This document shows, in pieces, positions 1 to 9,310 of a DNA stretch of 64,000 nt. Numbering within the stretch: position 1 is the first letter of the stretch; each line of letters begins with the position of its first letter. The DNA is from Bacillota bacterium (lineage in GTDB: Bacteria; Bacillota; Bacilli; Paenibacillales; Paenibacillaceae). The notes beneath the pieces were generated by a model. That model saw only the letters and a list, made by a program, of their open reading frames with translations, was not told the DNA's origin and did no database searches. Location: the NCBI GenBank assembly GCA_023460795.1, contig JAEWPC010000022.1, forward strand, positions 1-64,000. The letters run 5' to 3'. The translations under genes and the position numbers were made by a program.

Positions 1-1
1 C

Positions 2-556
2 AGAACGGCCGGCGCGGTCTTATCGTGGCGCGCCGGCGCAGGTCCCGTGCGAGGCCTGCCGCTAGGCGGCCACGTGCACGTTAGCGGCGCGGCCCTGACT
101 GGCGAGCGGCTGCGCGCCTTGGACAACGCCGTCGCTTTGCCGCTGCGCCTGCTGGAGCCGCCGTCCGCCGCGGCCCGCCGCCCGCGCTTCGGGGCGCTCG
201 GCGACTTCCGCCGCCAAAGCCACGGCGGCTTCGAATACCGGACGCCGCCGAGCTGGCTCGTATCGCCGCGCCTCGCATGCGGCGTCCTCGCCCTTGCCAA
301 GGTCGCGGCCGAGCATGCCCGCGACCTTGCCGCGTCCCGCCCGCTGGACGACGACGCCGTCCGCGACGCGTTCTACGCCGGCGATCGCGACGTGCTGCTC
401 GCCGGCGTTGCCTCTGTGCGCGAGGCTCTGTATCGCACGAGCGGCTACGGCAGGTACAAGCCGTACATCGCGCCGCTCTTCCACGCGATCGACCAGGGTC
501 GAACGTGGAATGAATCGGCCGATTTGCGGGAACGCTGGGGAATCCCGGTAAGGTGA
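2..556 (+). CDS. amidoligase-like protein, C-terminal part (5' end outside window)
   Basis: The reading frame is open from the first complete codon (position 2) to the TGA at 554-556, so the gene starts upstream of the window. The visible 184 residues include GGHVHVSG near the start and HGGFEYRTPPSW further on. From memory these resemble the phiEco32-like COOH-NH2 ligase (type 2, putative amidoligase) family found in Paenibacillaceae, an ATP-grasp/glutamine-synthetase-like fold thought to form amide bonds; the substrate is unknown. The C-terminal end (RERWGIPVR) is a clean stop with no frameshift. It is followed directly by a 51-bp tandem array and is probably not cotranscribed with mutS, which has its own promoter. 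The family call is from motif memory only. Confidence 0.6.
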   Translation, partial: RTAGAVLSWRAGAGPVRGLPLGGHVHVSGAALTGERLRALDNAVALPLRLLEPPSAAARRPRFGALGDFRRQSHGGFEYRTPPSWLVSPRLACGVLALAKVAAEHARDLAASRPLDDDAVRDAFYAGDRDVLLAGVASVREALYRTSGYGRYKPYIAPLFHAIDQGRTWNESADLRERWGIPVR

Positions 557-905
557 GCGTGCGGGGAATGGTACGTTAGGTGCGCTGTAGTTCGATTTTG
601 TCGAACTGCATGCGGGGAACGGTACGTTAGGCGCGCTGTAGTTCGAATTAGTCAAACTGCGTGTGGGGAACGGTACGTTAGGCGCGCTGTAGTTCGAATT
701 AGTCAAACTGCGTGTGGGAAACGGCGCGTTAGGCGCGCTGTAGTTCGAATTAGTCAAACTGCGTGCGGCAACGGTACGTTAGGCGCGCTGTAGTCCGATT
801 TAGTCAAACTGCGTGTAGGAAATGGTACGTTAGGTGCACTGGAGTTTGATTTAGTCGAACTACGTGCAGAGAATGGTACGTTAAGTGCGCTGTAGTTCGA
901 ATTAG
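557..905. repeat. 51-bp tandem repeat array 1, seven copies
   Basis: The block GTACGTTAGG and variants recurs at 571, 622, 673, 724, 774, 825 and 876, a period of 51 bp (one step of 50). Each unit also carries a block reading GCGCGCTGTAGTTCGA followed by GTCAAACTGCGTG. In the first copy AGTTCGA and TCGAACT form a perfect 7-bp inverted repeat around five bases (590-608); later copies keep it imperfectly. Because 51 is a multiple of three, long spurious reading frames cross the array. It fills most of the 453 bp between the amidoligase-like gene and mutS. Blocks of it recur in inverted orientation in the array at 18780-19185. Confidence 0.95.
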
Positions 906-944
906 TGCCTCGCCGGCACGTAGCAGACATCGACCCTCTTTATT

Positions 945-953
945 TGCTATAAT
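945..953 (+). promoter_or_regulatory. probable extended -10 promoter of mutS
   Basis: TGCTATAAT is a perfect extended -10 (TG-N-TATAAT) placed 57 bp before the mutS start, after the repeat array ends. No convincing -35 is seen at 17 bp, which is tolerable with an extended -10. Confidence 0.65.
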
Positions 954-1009
954 AAAGCGAATATCCGTTCGAAAGATCGAACATTGACGATACATACTCG
1001 GAGGTTGCG

Positions 1010-3664
1010 ATGTCCGGTTACACTCCCATGATGGAACAATATTTAGCCGTGAAAGCGACCGCGACGGACGCGATTTTGTTTTACCGTCTCGGCGACTTTT
1101 ACGAGATGTTTTTCGACGACGCGCTGACTGCCTCGCGCGAGCTTGAGATTACGCTGACGGGCCGCGGGGCGGGCCAAGAGGAACGTATCCCGATGTGCGG
1201 GGTGCCTTATCACGCCGCGGAAGGCTATATCGCGAAGCTCGTCGACAAAGGCTACAAAGTCGCGATCGCCGAGCAAGTCGAAGATCCCGCGACAGCCAAA
1301 GGCGTCGTGCGCCGCGAAATCGTGCGCATCGTCACGCCGGGCACGGTCATGGACACGCGCGCCCTCGGCGACGGCGCCAACAACTTCATCGTCGGCGTTG
1401 CCGCTTCCGGCGGGCGTTACGGCTTCGCCGCGTGCGACTTGACGACCGGCGAGCTATATGTCACTTCGTTCCCGGCGACGGGCGAAGCCGTCAAGAACGC
1501 GCTGAACGTCTACCGTCCGTCCGAAGCGGTCGGCGACGACAAGGCACTCGCCCTTATAACCGAAGGCATCGCGCCGACGAACCGTTCGATCGTAACGACG
1601 ACGCGCGAAGCGTCGGATACGACTCAGCTCGCCGAGCAATTCCCGGACGAGCAGTGGGTTCGGCATGAGGCTGTCCGCCAGAACGCCGTCGCGAAGCTGA
1701 TCGCCTATCTGAACGAGACGCAGAAACGCTCGTTAGCCCACATCCGCGCCATCAAAGCGTACGAGTCGGAAGCGTTCATGTCGCTCGACGCATTCACCCG
1801 GCGCAACCTCGAGCTGACCGAGACCGTGCGCGACCGTTCCCGCAAAGGCACGCTGCTGTCGCTGCTCGACCGCACGCGCACGGCGATGGGGGCGCGGCTG
1901 CTGAAGCGCTGGATCGACCAGCCGCTGCTCGACCGCGCGCAGCTCGACAGCCGCCTGGACGCCGTCGAGGCGCTCAATCAGGACTGGCTGCAGCGAAAGG
2001 AGCTCAGAGAGGAGCTCGGAGAAGTGTACGATCTGGAGCGGCTGACGGGCAGAATCGCCTACGGCACCGCGAACGGCCGCGATCTTAACGCGCTGAAGAC
2101 GTCATTGCAACGCGTACCGGCCATCCAAGACCTTTGTCATAACCTCAACTCTGCTCCGCTTGGCAACCTAGCTAGCCGGATGGACGCTTGCGAGGATCTT
2201 GCGGCGGCCATCGAGCAAGCGATTGCGGACGAGCCGCCGGCGAATCTGAAGGACGGCGGACTCATCCGCACCGGTTACGACGCGAAGCTCGATTCGCTGC
2301 GCGAGGCGAGCCAGAACGGCAAGCAGTGGATCGCCGAGCTCGAACGCCAGGAGCGCGAAGCGACGGGCATTAAGTCGCTGAAGATCGGCTTCAACAAAGT
2401 GTTCGGCTATTACCTCGAAGTAACGCGCGCCAATCTCGGCAGTTTGCCGGAAGGCCGTTACGAGCGCAAGCAGACGCTGGCGAACGCCGAGCGTTTCGTC
2501 ACGCCGGAGCTGAAGGAGAAGGAGGCGCTTATCCTCGAAGCGGAGGAGCGGATGGCCGATCTCGAGTACGAGATTTTCCTGAAGCTTCGCGATCGCATTT
2601 CGGAGCAGATGCCGCGTCTTCAGCGGCTGGCCGAGAGCATTGCGGCCCTGGACGTGCTGCAAGCGTTCGCCGAAGCGAGCGCCGAGCGCAGATATACTCG
2701 CCCGAGCTGGACCGACGGAGATAACTACGACCTGCTCATTGAAGAGGGCAGGCATCCCGTCGTCGAGTCGGTGAACGAGAACGGCGTATTCATCGCCAAC
2801 GACACCCATCTAACTAAATCAGAAGGCTCGATTCTTCTGATTACCGGCCCGAACATGGCGGGCAAGAGCACCTACATGCGCCAAGTCGCAATGATCTGCT
2901 TAATGGCGCAGATCGGCTGCTTCGTTCCGGCTCGCCGGGCGGTGCTGCCTTTCATCGACCGTATATTCACGCGGATCGGCGCGGCGGACGACTTGGTCGG
3001 CGGCCAAAGCACGTTCATGGTCGAGATGAAGGATATCCAGGTCATGACCGAGCAAGCGACCGAGCGAAGCCTGATCATCATCGACGAATTGGGCCGCGGA
3101 ACGTCCACGGACGAAGGAATGGCGATCGCGCAATCGGTTATCGAGTACGTGCACGATCACATTAAGTGCAAGGCGCTCGTCTCTACCCATTTTCATGAAC
3201 TGGCGCACTTGGAGGAATCGCTCCCGGGCTTGCGCAACGGCTGCATGGCGGTCAAAGAAAGCGCCGAAGGCGTCACGTTCCTGCGGAAGCTCGTCGCGGG
3301 CGCGGCGGATTCCAGCTACGGCATCTATTGCGCGCAATTGGCGGGATTGCCGGATACGATCGTATCGAGGGCATACAGCCTGTTGCAGGACAGCGGAACG
3401 CTGACCAATCGCGAAGCCGCGGTGGCCATGGAAGCAACGCCATCCTACCAGCCAGTCCAGGCCGCATCGAAAGGCGTTCTGCAGCTATCGATGTTCGAGG
3501 AACCGCAGGCACTGGCCAAACCCGCGAAAACGGCGGTTAACCCGGCCCAAGAGAAGCTGCTGGACAAGCTTCGCAAGCTGGACGTCATGCGCATGACGCC
3601 GCTGCAAGCGCTCGAATGGCTGAACGATGCGCGTAACCAACTTACGGAGAGCGGTGAAGGGTAA
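1010..3664 (+). CDS. mutS: DNA mismatch repair ATPase MutS
   Basis: MutS binds mismatched or looped DNA and recruits MutL. The 884 residues have the family length and order. The mismatch-reading motif GDFYEM is at residues 28-33 (F30-x-E32), followed by connector, lever and clamp regions. The ABC-type ATPase has Walker A GPNMAGKST at 613-621 and Walker B IIIDELGRG around D692-E693, with the C-terminal dimer segment after about 800. The start is ATG 1010 with GGAGG about 6 bases upstream. The gene is followed after one base by a secreted peptidase gene and then mutL, so mutS and mutL are probably cotranscribed. Confidence 0.98.
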   Translation: MSGYTPMMEQYLAVKATATDAILFYRLGDFYEMFFDDALTASRELEITLTGRGAGQEERIPMCGVPYHAAEGYIAKLVDKGYKVAIAEQVEDPATAKGVVRREIVRIVTPGTVMDTRALGDGANNFIVGVAASGGRYGFAACDLTTGELYVTSFPATGEAVKNALNVYRPSEAVGDDKALALITEGIAPTNRSIVTTTREASDTTQLAEQFPDEQWVRHEAVRQNAVAKLIAYLNETQKRSLAHIRAIKAYESEAFMSLDAFTRRNLELTETVRDRSRKGTLLSLLDRTRTAMGARLLKRWIDQPLLDRAQLDSRLDAVEALNQDWLQRKELREELGEVYDLERLTGRIAYGTANGRDLNALKTSLQRVPAIQDLCHNLNSAPLGNLASRMDACEDLAAAIEQAIADEPPANLKDGGLIRTGYDAKLDSLREASQNGKQWIAELERQEREATGIKSLKIGFNKVFGYYLEVTRANLGSLPEGRYERKQTLANAERFVTPELKEKEALILEAEERMADLEYEIFLKLRDRISEQMPRLQRLAESIAALDVLQAFAEASAERRYTRPSWTDGDNYDLLIEEGRHPVVESVNENGVFIANDTHLTKSEGSILLITGPNMAGKSTYMRQVAMICLMAQIGCFVPARRAVLPFIDRIFTRIGAADDLVGGQSTFMVEMKDIQVMTEQATERSLIIIDELGRGTSTDEGMAIAQSVIEYVHDHIKCKALVSTHFHELAHLEESLPGLRNGCMAVKESAEGVTFLRKLVAGAADSSYGIYCAQLAGLPDTIVSRAYSLLQDSGTLTNREAAVAMEATPSYQPVQAASKGVLQLSMFEEPQALAKPAKTAVNPAQEKLLDKLRKLDVMRMTPLQALEWLNDARNQLTESGEG

Positions 3665-3665
3665 G

Positions 3666-5090
3666 ATGAATATTCGCAAATGGAAATCGACGATCGCCCT
3701 ATTTCTTTCTTTAACGCTGTTCCTGGGCACGGCTTACTCGGCTTCCGCCGATACGCCGGAGCAGGTCAAGGAAGTTAGGGAGCTCTTGCTCAAATATCAT
3801 TACGGCAGCCCGTCCGAGCAATCGCTGAACGTCAACGACATCGACCAAATGATCGCGACGCTGGACGATCCGTACACGCAATTTTTCGACGAGAACGAGT
3901 GGAAGGCTTTTAATTCCGTCTTGGAAAAAACGTTCGTTGGCATCGGCATTGTCATGAGAGAAGATAAAGGCGCGGTGTACGTTGACGAAGTATTGGAGGG
4001 AAGTCCGGCCGAAGCCGTCGGCATCGCGGCCGGAGACATGCTGACCGCTACGGGCGGCAAAACCCTCAAAGGGAAGTCGACCGCCGAAATCCAGAAGCTG
4101 CTCCTCGGGGAAGAGGGAACCAAAGTTTCTCTTACCGTCACGCGCGAGGGCAAGAAACTCAGCTTCATTATCGTTCGCAAGCAAATCCAGCTTAGCGCCG
4201 TCAAGACGACGATGCTCGGAGATGGCGTCGGTTATTTGGCGTTATCCGGATTTACGTCCGATGCCGCGGCTGAAGTGAAGAAACAGCTGGCCGAGCTCGA
4301 AAAGCAAGGCATGAAATCGCTCGTCTTCGATCTTCGCGACAACGGCGGAGGTTATGTGGATACGGCGCAGAAAATCGCGGGGCTATTCCTCGAAAGCGGA
4401 GTGCTTGCCTACATTCGCGACCGCGACAACAACGACGAAGCGCTCTCCGTGTCGGGGTCGAGGAAGCCTTATCCGCTCGTCGTGCTCGTGAACGGCAATT
4501 CCGCCAGCGCCTCGGAGCTGCTCGCCGGCGCGCTGCAGGACTACGGCGTCGCCGACCTGGTCGGGACCCAGACGTACGGCAAAGGCGTCATGCAATCGAT
4601 CGTCACGCTTAGAAGCGGCGGCGTGCTGAAGCTGACGATCCGGCAATATCTAACGCCTAGCGAGCATAAGGTCGATAAAGTCGGATTGACGCCGAACCTG
4701 GTCGTTCAAGACCCTGTCAGCCAGCTCGTCGAGGCTTACCGCATGATGGGCGGCCATAAGGTTACCGTCACCGCGAAGAACGATATCGTCACGATGGAAG
4801 GCATCCGTATGGCGGAGCCGTCCGCGGCTCTCCAGGACAGCAAAGGCAAATGGTACGTTAACATTCGCATGGGCGCGTCGATCGCCGGCGCGAAGCTGGA
4901 ATACGACGCCGACAAGCGCGAGTTCCGGCTCGCCAAAGGGAAGAAGACGCGAACGCTGTCTAGCAACGATTCTCATCTGACCGTGAAGAACGGCAGAACG
5001 TTGATCGAACTCGATTATCTGACAAAATGGTACCCCGGACTCAGCTACTCGGTGAAAGACGATACGCTTAAGCTGTCCAGCAAGGGCTAA
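3666..5090 (+). CDS. secreted S41-family (CtpA/CtpB-like) serine peptidase with C-terminal stalk domain
   Basis: The 474-residue product starts with a signal peptide (MNIRKW, hydrophobic core, then SASAD). A PDZ domain lies at about 95-170 and the S41 catalytic domain at about 180-350. The spacing of S281 (in GNSASASE), K306 (in YGKGVMQ) and Q310 matches the catalytic Ser-Lys-Gln set of CtpB. The last ~90 residues look like a copper amine oxidase N-like (stalk) domain. A longer start at 3627 overlaps mutS and would put a non-signal extension before the signal peptide, so ATG 3666 is preferred. It acts outside the membrane. Its position between mutS and mutL has no obvious functional link to repair. 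Confidence 0.88.
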   Translation: MNIRKWKSTIALFLSLTLFLGTAYSASADTPEQVKEVRELLLKYHYGSPSEQSLNVNDIDQMIATLDDPYTQFFDENEWKAFNSVLEKTFVGIGIVMREDKGAVYVDEVLEGSPAEAVGIAAGDMLTATGGKTLKGKSTAEIQKLLLGEEGTKVSLTVTREGKKLSFIIVRKQIQLSAVKTTMLGDGVGYLALSGFTSDAAAEVKKQLAELEKQGMKSLVFDLRDNGGGYVDTAQKIAGLFLESGVLAYIRDRDNNDEALSVSGSRKPYPLVVLVNGNSASASELLAGALQDYGVADLVGTQTYGKGVMQSIVTLRSGGVLKLTIRQYLTPSEHKVDKVGLTPNLVVQDPVSQLVEAYRMMGGHKVTVTAKNDIVTMEGIRMAEPSAALQDSKGKWYVNIRMGASIAGAKLEYDADKREFRLAKGKKTRTLSSNDSHLTVKNGRTLIELDYLTKWYPGLSYSVKDDTLKLSSKG

Positions 5091-5115
5091 CGAACGTATG
5101 AAGGAGTGAGTCGGC

Positions 5116-7107
5116 ATGGGCATCATTCGTCCTCTCGATGAACATTTGGCGAACCAAATCGCGGCGGGAGAAGTCGTCGAAAGGCCGGCTTCCGTCTTAA
5201 AGGAATTAATCGAGAACGCCGTCGACGCCGGCGCCTCCCGAATCGAAGTGTCGGCGGAGGAAGGCGGGCTTACGCTGCTTCGCATCGCCGACGACGGAAC
5301 GGGAATCGAAGCCGACGATATGCTCGTTGCGTTCCAACGTCATGCGACGAGCAAAATCGCCACCGGCAAAGATTTGTTCCAGATCGCGACGCTCGGCTTC
5401 CGAGGCGAAGCGCTGCCTTCGATCGCCGCGGTCGCCAAAGTGAAGTGCGTCAGCGCGACGGACAATAGCGGGCTCGGGCGATGCGTCGAGATCGAAGGCG
5501 GCGCGCTGGTGACCGATAAGGAGATCAATGCGCCGAAGGGGACGGAGATGGTCGTCCGCGACTTGTTCTTCAACACCCCCGCGCGGCTCAAATATATGAA
5601 GACGGTGCAGACGGAGCTCGGGCATTTGTCCGACGTCGTCTATCGGCAGGCACTTGCTCGTCCGGACATCGCGTTCACGTTCACCCATAACGGCAATCTG
5701 CTGCTGCGGACGCCCGGCAACGGGGATTTGCGGCAAGTCGTCGCCGCCATATACGGCACGGCTTCAGCCAAAGCTACGATCGCTCTCAGCGCCGAGCATC
5801 CGGACTATACGCTGACCGGCGTGACCGCTCTCCCGTCCGAAACCCGGGCGAACCGCAATGCGGTAACGGTGCTCGTGAACGGGCGATACGTGCGCAGCCA
5901 AGCGGTCATGCAGCCGCTGCTGCAAGCCTACCATACGCTGCTGCCGTTACACCGGTACCCGCTGGCCGTCGTTAGTTTGACGATGCACCCGACCCTCGTC
6001 GACGTGAACGTGCACCCCGCGAAGCTGGAAGTGCGCTTCAGCAAGGAGAGCGAGCTTCGCGGGTTCGTCGAGCAAGCGGTGAAGGAAGCGCTCGGCGGCA
6101 AGACGCATATTCCTTCGGGAGCGAATACGAGGGCGGCCAAGCAGCCAAGCTGGGTGCAGGAACAGATTCGTTTCCAGCTGCCTCCTTCCGAGGGATCCGA
6201 CGCATCCGAGACCTCCAAGACGTCCGAAGCTTCGGCGAACGCACCCGACTTCATGCGGGAAGCCGCGGCCGCGGTCGAAACGCCCGTCTCTCGCGAGCCT
6301 CGCGTGTCGGAGCCCAAGCCGAGCTACGGCAACAACAGCTTCAGCGGCAACAGCAATAGCGGCGGCAACTACGGCAGCGCCAACAGCTACGCGAAGCCAA
6401 GCTCGCCGACTTCGTCGTCTTACGCAACGCGATCGCTGCCGCCCTCCCAGCAGCCTCCGGTCCAAATTCCGGACAAAGTATGGGAGGCCGCTTTCGCCGC
6501 TCCGCCCGTGAAGCCGCAAACGCCGGCGTTCCCGGAACTGAGCTGGATCGGCCAGCTGCACGGCACGTATATCGTGGCGCAGAACGAAAACGGCCTGTAT
6601 TTGATCGACCAGCACGCGGCGCACGAGAGGATTCACTACGAATTTTATTACGATAAATTCGGCCGCCCCGAGGAAGCGAGCCAGGAGCTGCTGCTTCCGG
6701 TGACGCTGGAGTTCGCGCCGGACGAATGCATCGTGCTTCGCGGCCGGCTTGCCGCGTTCGAAAGCGCTGGCGTATACTTGGAGGACTTCGGCGGCAACAC
6801 GTTCATGATCCGCGCGGTTCCTCATTGGTTCCCCGACGGGGACGAAGCGGCGGTCGTCAGGGAGATGGCCGAGTGGGTGCTCAAGGAGAAGACGATCGAT
6901 CTGAAGGCGCTGCGCGAGAAAGCGGCCATCCTGTGCTCCTGCAAAGCTTCGATCAAAGCGAATCAGGCGCAGACTCGGGAAGCCGGCGAGAAGCTGCTGG
7001 AACGTCTAGCGGCTTGCAGACAGCCCTATACGTGCCCGCACGGTCGTCCGATCGTCGTCAGCTTCAGTACGTACGAGCTCGAGAAAATGTTCAAGCGGGT
7101 GACGTAA
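5116..7107 (+). CDS. mutL: DNA mismatch repair protein MutL (endonuclease type)
   Basis: MutL couples mismatch recognition by MutS to strand incision. The GHKL ATPase is N-terminal: E30 and N34 in KELIENAVDAGA, then DDGTGIE, and LGFRGEAL near residue 95. A disordered Ser/Asn/Gly-rich linker occupies about 350-470. The C-terminal domain carries the metal-binding endonuclease motif DQHAAHERIHYE at 498-509, plus CKASIKANQ and CPHGRP, so this is a nicking MutL as in Bacillus, not the E. coli type that relies on MutH. The start is ATG 5116 with AAGGAG about 9 bases upstream. The stop overlaps the next start by one base. Confidence 0.97.
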   Translation: MGIIRPLDEHLANQIAAGEVVERPASVLKELIENAVDAGASRIEVSAEEGGLTLLRIADDGTGIEADDMLVAFQRHATSKIATGKDLFQIATLGFRGEALPSIAAVAKVKCVSATDNSGLGRCVEIEGGALVTDKEINAPKGTEMVVRDLFFNTPARLKYMKTVQTELGHLSDVVYRQALARPDIAFTFTHNGNLLLRTPGNGDLRQVVAAIYGTASAKATIALSAEHPDYTLTGVTALPSETRANRNAVTVLVNGRYVRSQAVMQPLLQAYHTLLPLHRYPLAVVSLTMHPTLVDVNVHPAKLEVRFSKESELRGFVEQAVKEALGGKTHIPSGANTRAAKQPSWVQEQIRFQLPPSEGSDASETSKTSEASANAPDFMREAAAAVETPVSREPRVSEPKPSYGNNSFSGNSNSGGNYGSANSYAKPSSPTSSSYATRSLPPSQQPPVQIPDKVWEAAFAAPPVKPQTPAFPELSWIGQLHGTYIVAQNENGLYLIDQHAAHERIHYEFYYDKFGRPEEASQELLLPVTLEFAPDECIVLRGRLAAFESAGVYLEDFGGNTFMIRAVPHWFPDGDEAAVVREMAEWVLKEKTIDLKALREKAAILCSCKASIKANQAQTREAGEKLLERLAACRQPYTCPHGRPIVVSFSTYELEKMFKRVT

Positions 7108-7886
7108 TGATCGTAACGACGCCGGAGAATCCGGACGCGCGGACGGTGGAGAGAGCGCTGGCGATCGCGGAGGAGTGGAGCGCGACGTTCGTTCCGCGCC
7201 GCCGGAATACGATCACCAAGCTATCCGGGGCGCATGGCAACGCGGAAGTCGCGGTCGTCGGCCCGAAGGAGATTAAGCTCGTTTCACCGGATGCACCTCC
7301 GTTCTTTTTCCACCCGAGCATGGCGATGATCCGGATCAAACGGCTCATCGCCGGCGAACCGGATTCCTTGATCGCGGTCAGCGATGCCGAAGCCGGCGAC
7401 GCCGTGCTCGACTGTACCGCCGGCTTCGGCTCGGATGCGCTCGTATTCAGCTATGCGGTCGGCAGCAAGGGTCAAGTGACCGCCCTTGAAGCCTCTCGCT
7501 TTCTGCATACGATCGTTCGCGAAGGTTTATCGCTGTACGAATCCGGACTTCCGGAGGTTGATCGGGCCATGAGGGCGATCAAGTCCGTTAACGCCGATTA
7601 TGAATCGTATTTAGGTACATTGGCCGACAATAGCGTGGACATCGTCTACTTCGACCCGATGTTCGAACGGCCGATCGAGGCTTCGACCGCGCTCGCGCCG
7701 ATCCGGTCGCAGGCGCATATGGAACCGTTAACGCAAGATTCGGTTCGAGAGGCGGTTCGCGTCGCGCGCAAAGCCGTCGTGCTTAAAGACCACCGGGACA
7801 GCGGACAGTTCGCGCGGCTAGGCTTCAGCCTCGCGCGGAAATCCTATTCCTCGGTTGCATACGGAGTGATTAAGATTGAACAGTAA
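7107..7886 (+). CDS. RsmJ-like class I SAM-dependent methyltransferase
   Basis: The 259-residue product has a SAM-binding motif DCTAGFGSDA near residue 100, an acidic strand-2 end (ALEAS), and a catalytic-type motif YFDPMF near residue 182. The order DxTAG, then DPMF, then VVLKDHR is typical of the RsmJ/YhiQ family, which methylates a guanine in 16S rRNA. This specific activity is inferred only. The start ATG 7107 overlaps the mutL stop (TAATG), indicating translational coupling. A longer frame upstream lies inside mutL and is rejected. The 3' end overlaps miaA by 11 bp. Confidence 0.8.
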   Translation: MIVTTPENPDARTVERALAIAEEWSATFVPRRRNTITKLSGAHGNAEVAVVGPKEIKLVSPDAPPFFFHPSMAMIRIKRLIAGEPDSLIAVSDAEAGDAVLDCTAGFGSDALVFSYAVGSKGQVTALEASRFLHTIVREGLSLYESGLPEVDRAMRAIKSVNADYESYLGTLADNSVDIVYFDPMFERPIEASTALAPIRSQAHMEPLTQDSVREAVRVARKAVVLKDHRDSGQFARLGFSLARKSYSSVAYGVIKIEQ

Positions 7887-8865
7887 GGATGCGGACAACC
7901 GTCCGCCTCTGATCGTGCTCGTCGGTCCTACGGCGATCGGGAAAACCGCGCTCAGCCTTGATCTGGCCAGGAAATATAACGCCGAGATCATCAGCGGAGA
8001 TTCGATGCAGGTATACCGCCGGATGAATATCGGCACGGCGAAGCTGATGCCGGAGGAGCGGGAAGGAATTCCTCACCATCTGATTGACATTTGCGAACCG
8101 GAGCACCCTTTTTCGGTATCCGAATTCCAGAAGCTGTGCACGGAGGCGATTCGCGATATTGCTTCGCGCGGCAAGCTACCGATGATCGTGGGAGGGACCG
8201 GGTTATACATCGAATCGGTCTGCTACGGCTTCGATTTCCAGGAGCATGGAGCAGACGAAGCCTACCGCGAGGAACAGCGGAGATACGCGGCCGAACACGG
8301 CAACGAAGCGCTGCTCGCGAAGCTGGCGGCCGTCGATCCGGTTACCGCGGCGAAGCTGCACGCCAACGATCTAGGGCGAGTCGTTCGCGCGCTGGAGATC
8401 CACCGCGTGACGGGCAGACCGCTATCCGAGCAGCAATCCGGGGCGCGCGGCGACGAGAAGCGTTCGCCTTACAGGCTCTGCATCATCGGACTGACGATGG
8501 ACCGCGCGGCGCTGTATCGCCGGATCGAACGGCGCATCGACGAGATGCTGGAGGCGGGCTTGGTCGCGGAAGTCAGAAGCCTGCTCGATTCCGGCGTGCC
8601 TAGAGACGCGATCTCGATGCGAGGATTAGGGTATAAGGAGATCGCCGCTTATTTAGCCGGGGAGATGCCTTACGAGACAGCCGTCGACGTGCTTAAACGA
8701 GATACGAGACATTTCGCGAAGCGCCAGCTTTCTTGGTTTCGCCATATGAAGGCGCTCGAATGGGTCGATATCGACGACGCCGCAAAAAACAACGGACTTT
8801 TCGCGGCAACCTGTGATATAATAGCAGGAAAGTTTCCAATGGACATTGAATATATTTCTTCATAA
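7876..8865 (+). CDS. miaA: tRNA dimethylallyltransferase MiaA
   Basis: MiaA transfers a dimethylallyl group to A37 of tRNAs that read U-starting codons. The 329-residue protein has P-loop GPTAIGKT at about 17-24 and the family motif SGDSMQVYRRMNIGTAK right after it, then the VGGTGLY motif and a DTRHFAKRQLSWFR C-terminal motif. The start is TTG 7876, inside the end of the upstream methyltransferase gene, with GGAGTGA about 7 bases upstream; no ATG fits the conserved N-terminus. The gene precedes hfq, as in many bacteria. Confidence 0.96.
   Translation: MNSKDADNRPPLIVLVGPTAIGKTALSLDLARKYNAEIISGDSMQVYRRMNIGTAKLMPEEREGIPHHLIDICEPEHPFSVSEFQKLCTEAIRDIASRGKLPMIVGGTGLYIESVCYGFDFQEHGADEAYREEQRRYAAEHGNEALLAKLAAVDPVTAAKLHANDLGRVVRALEIHRVTGRPLSEQQSGARGDEKRSPYRLCIIGLTMDRAALYRRIERRIDEMLEAGLVAEVRSLLDSGVPRDAISMRGLGYKEIAAYLAGEMPYETAVDVLKRDTRHFAKRQLSWFRHMKALEWVDIDDAAKNNGLFAATCDIIAGKFPMDIEYISS
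8814..8822 (+). promoter_or_regulatory. candidate extended -10 promoter of hfq inside miaA
   Basis: TGATATAAT (TG-N-TATAAT) lies in the last 50 bp of miaA, about 73 bp before the hfq start. The -35 region is weak. It would allow hfq to be transcribed apart from the mutSL-miaA operon. Confidence 0.5.
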
Positions 8866-8894
8866 ATATTTGTGGCGATGGGGGTTTTCCGCTA

Positions 8895-9137
8895 ATGAAC
8901 AAGTCCATCAATATCCAGGATACGTTTCTCAATCAACTTCGCAAAGACAGCATACCGGTAACGGTATACTTGACGAACGGCTTTCAAATTCGCGGCATCG
9001 TCCGCGCGTTTGACAATTTTACCATCGTCATTGACAGCGAAGGACGCCAGCAAATGGTATATAAGCACGCGATCAGCACGTTCATGCCGCAGCGCAACGT
9101 CTCTCTCATGCAGCAGGACAACGCAACGGACAACTAA
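8895..9137 (+). CDS. hfq: RNA chaperone Hfq
   Basis: The 80-residue protein is an Sm-fold RNA-binding hexamer subunit. The Sm1 motif includes VYLTNGFQIRG and the Sm2 motif contains YKHAIST, the position of the usual YKHA segment. Length matches the short Gram-positive Hfq without a long tail. The start ATG 8895 has a GGGGG stretch about 10 bases upstream. It lies 29 bp after miaA and is followed by a clear terminator. Confidence 0.96.
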   Translation: MNKSINIQDTFLNQLRKDSIPVTVYLTNGFQIRGIVRAFDNFTIVIDSEGRQQMVYKHAISTFMPQRNVSLMQQDNATDN

Positions 9138-9218
9138 GCGATCCGCGCCCCCGAGATCGCCCGAAGGCGAAACTTTTGCAAGGCGAAATACGTCTAACTG
9201 AATAGACCGGCACAGGAG

Positions 9219-9246
9219 CAACCCGCTAGCGGGTTGTTCTTTATTT
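9219..9246 (+). terminator. intrinsic terminator after hfq
   Basis: An 18-bp perfect palindrome CAACCCGCTAGCGGGTTG (9219-9236) is followed by a T-rich tract, TTCTTTATTT. It ends the mutS-to-hfq transcription unit. Confidence 0.85.
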
Positions 9247-9310
9247 AGGAAACGTATACGAAGACCATACTTTAGAGAGAGAAAGAGAACGGAGCGAAGG
9301 GGAGAACAAC

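Noticed and set aside
62..757. A 231-codon minus-strand frame over array 1 and the amidoligase-like gene
   Set aside because: It reads through the repeat array and is antisense to a frame with recognisable motifs; no ribosome site or family pattern.
6726..7106. N-terminal extension of the RsmJ-like protein into mutL
   Set aside because: The extension is an out-of-frame reading of the conserved mutL C-terminus; ATG 7107 fits the family and the overlap pattern.
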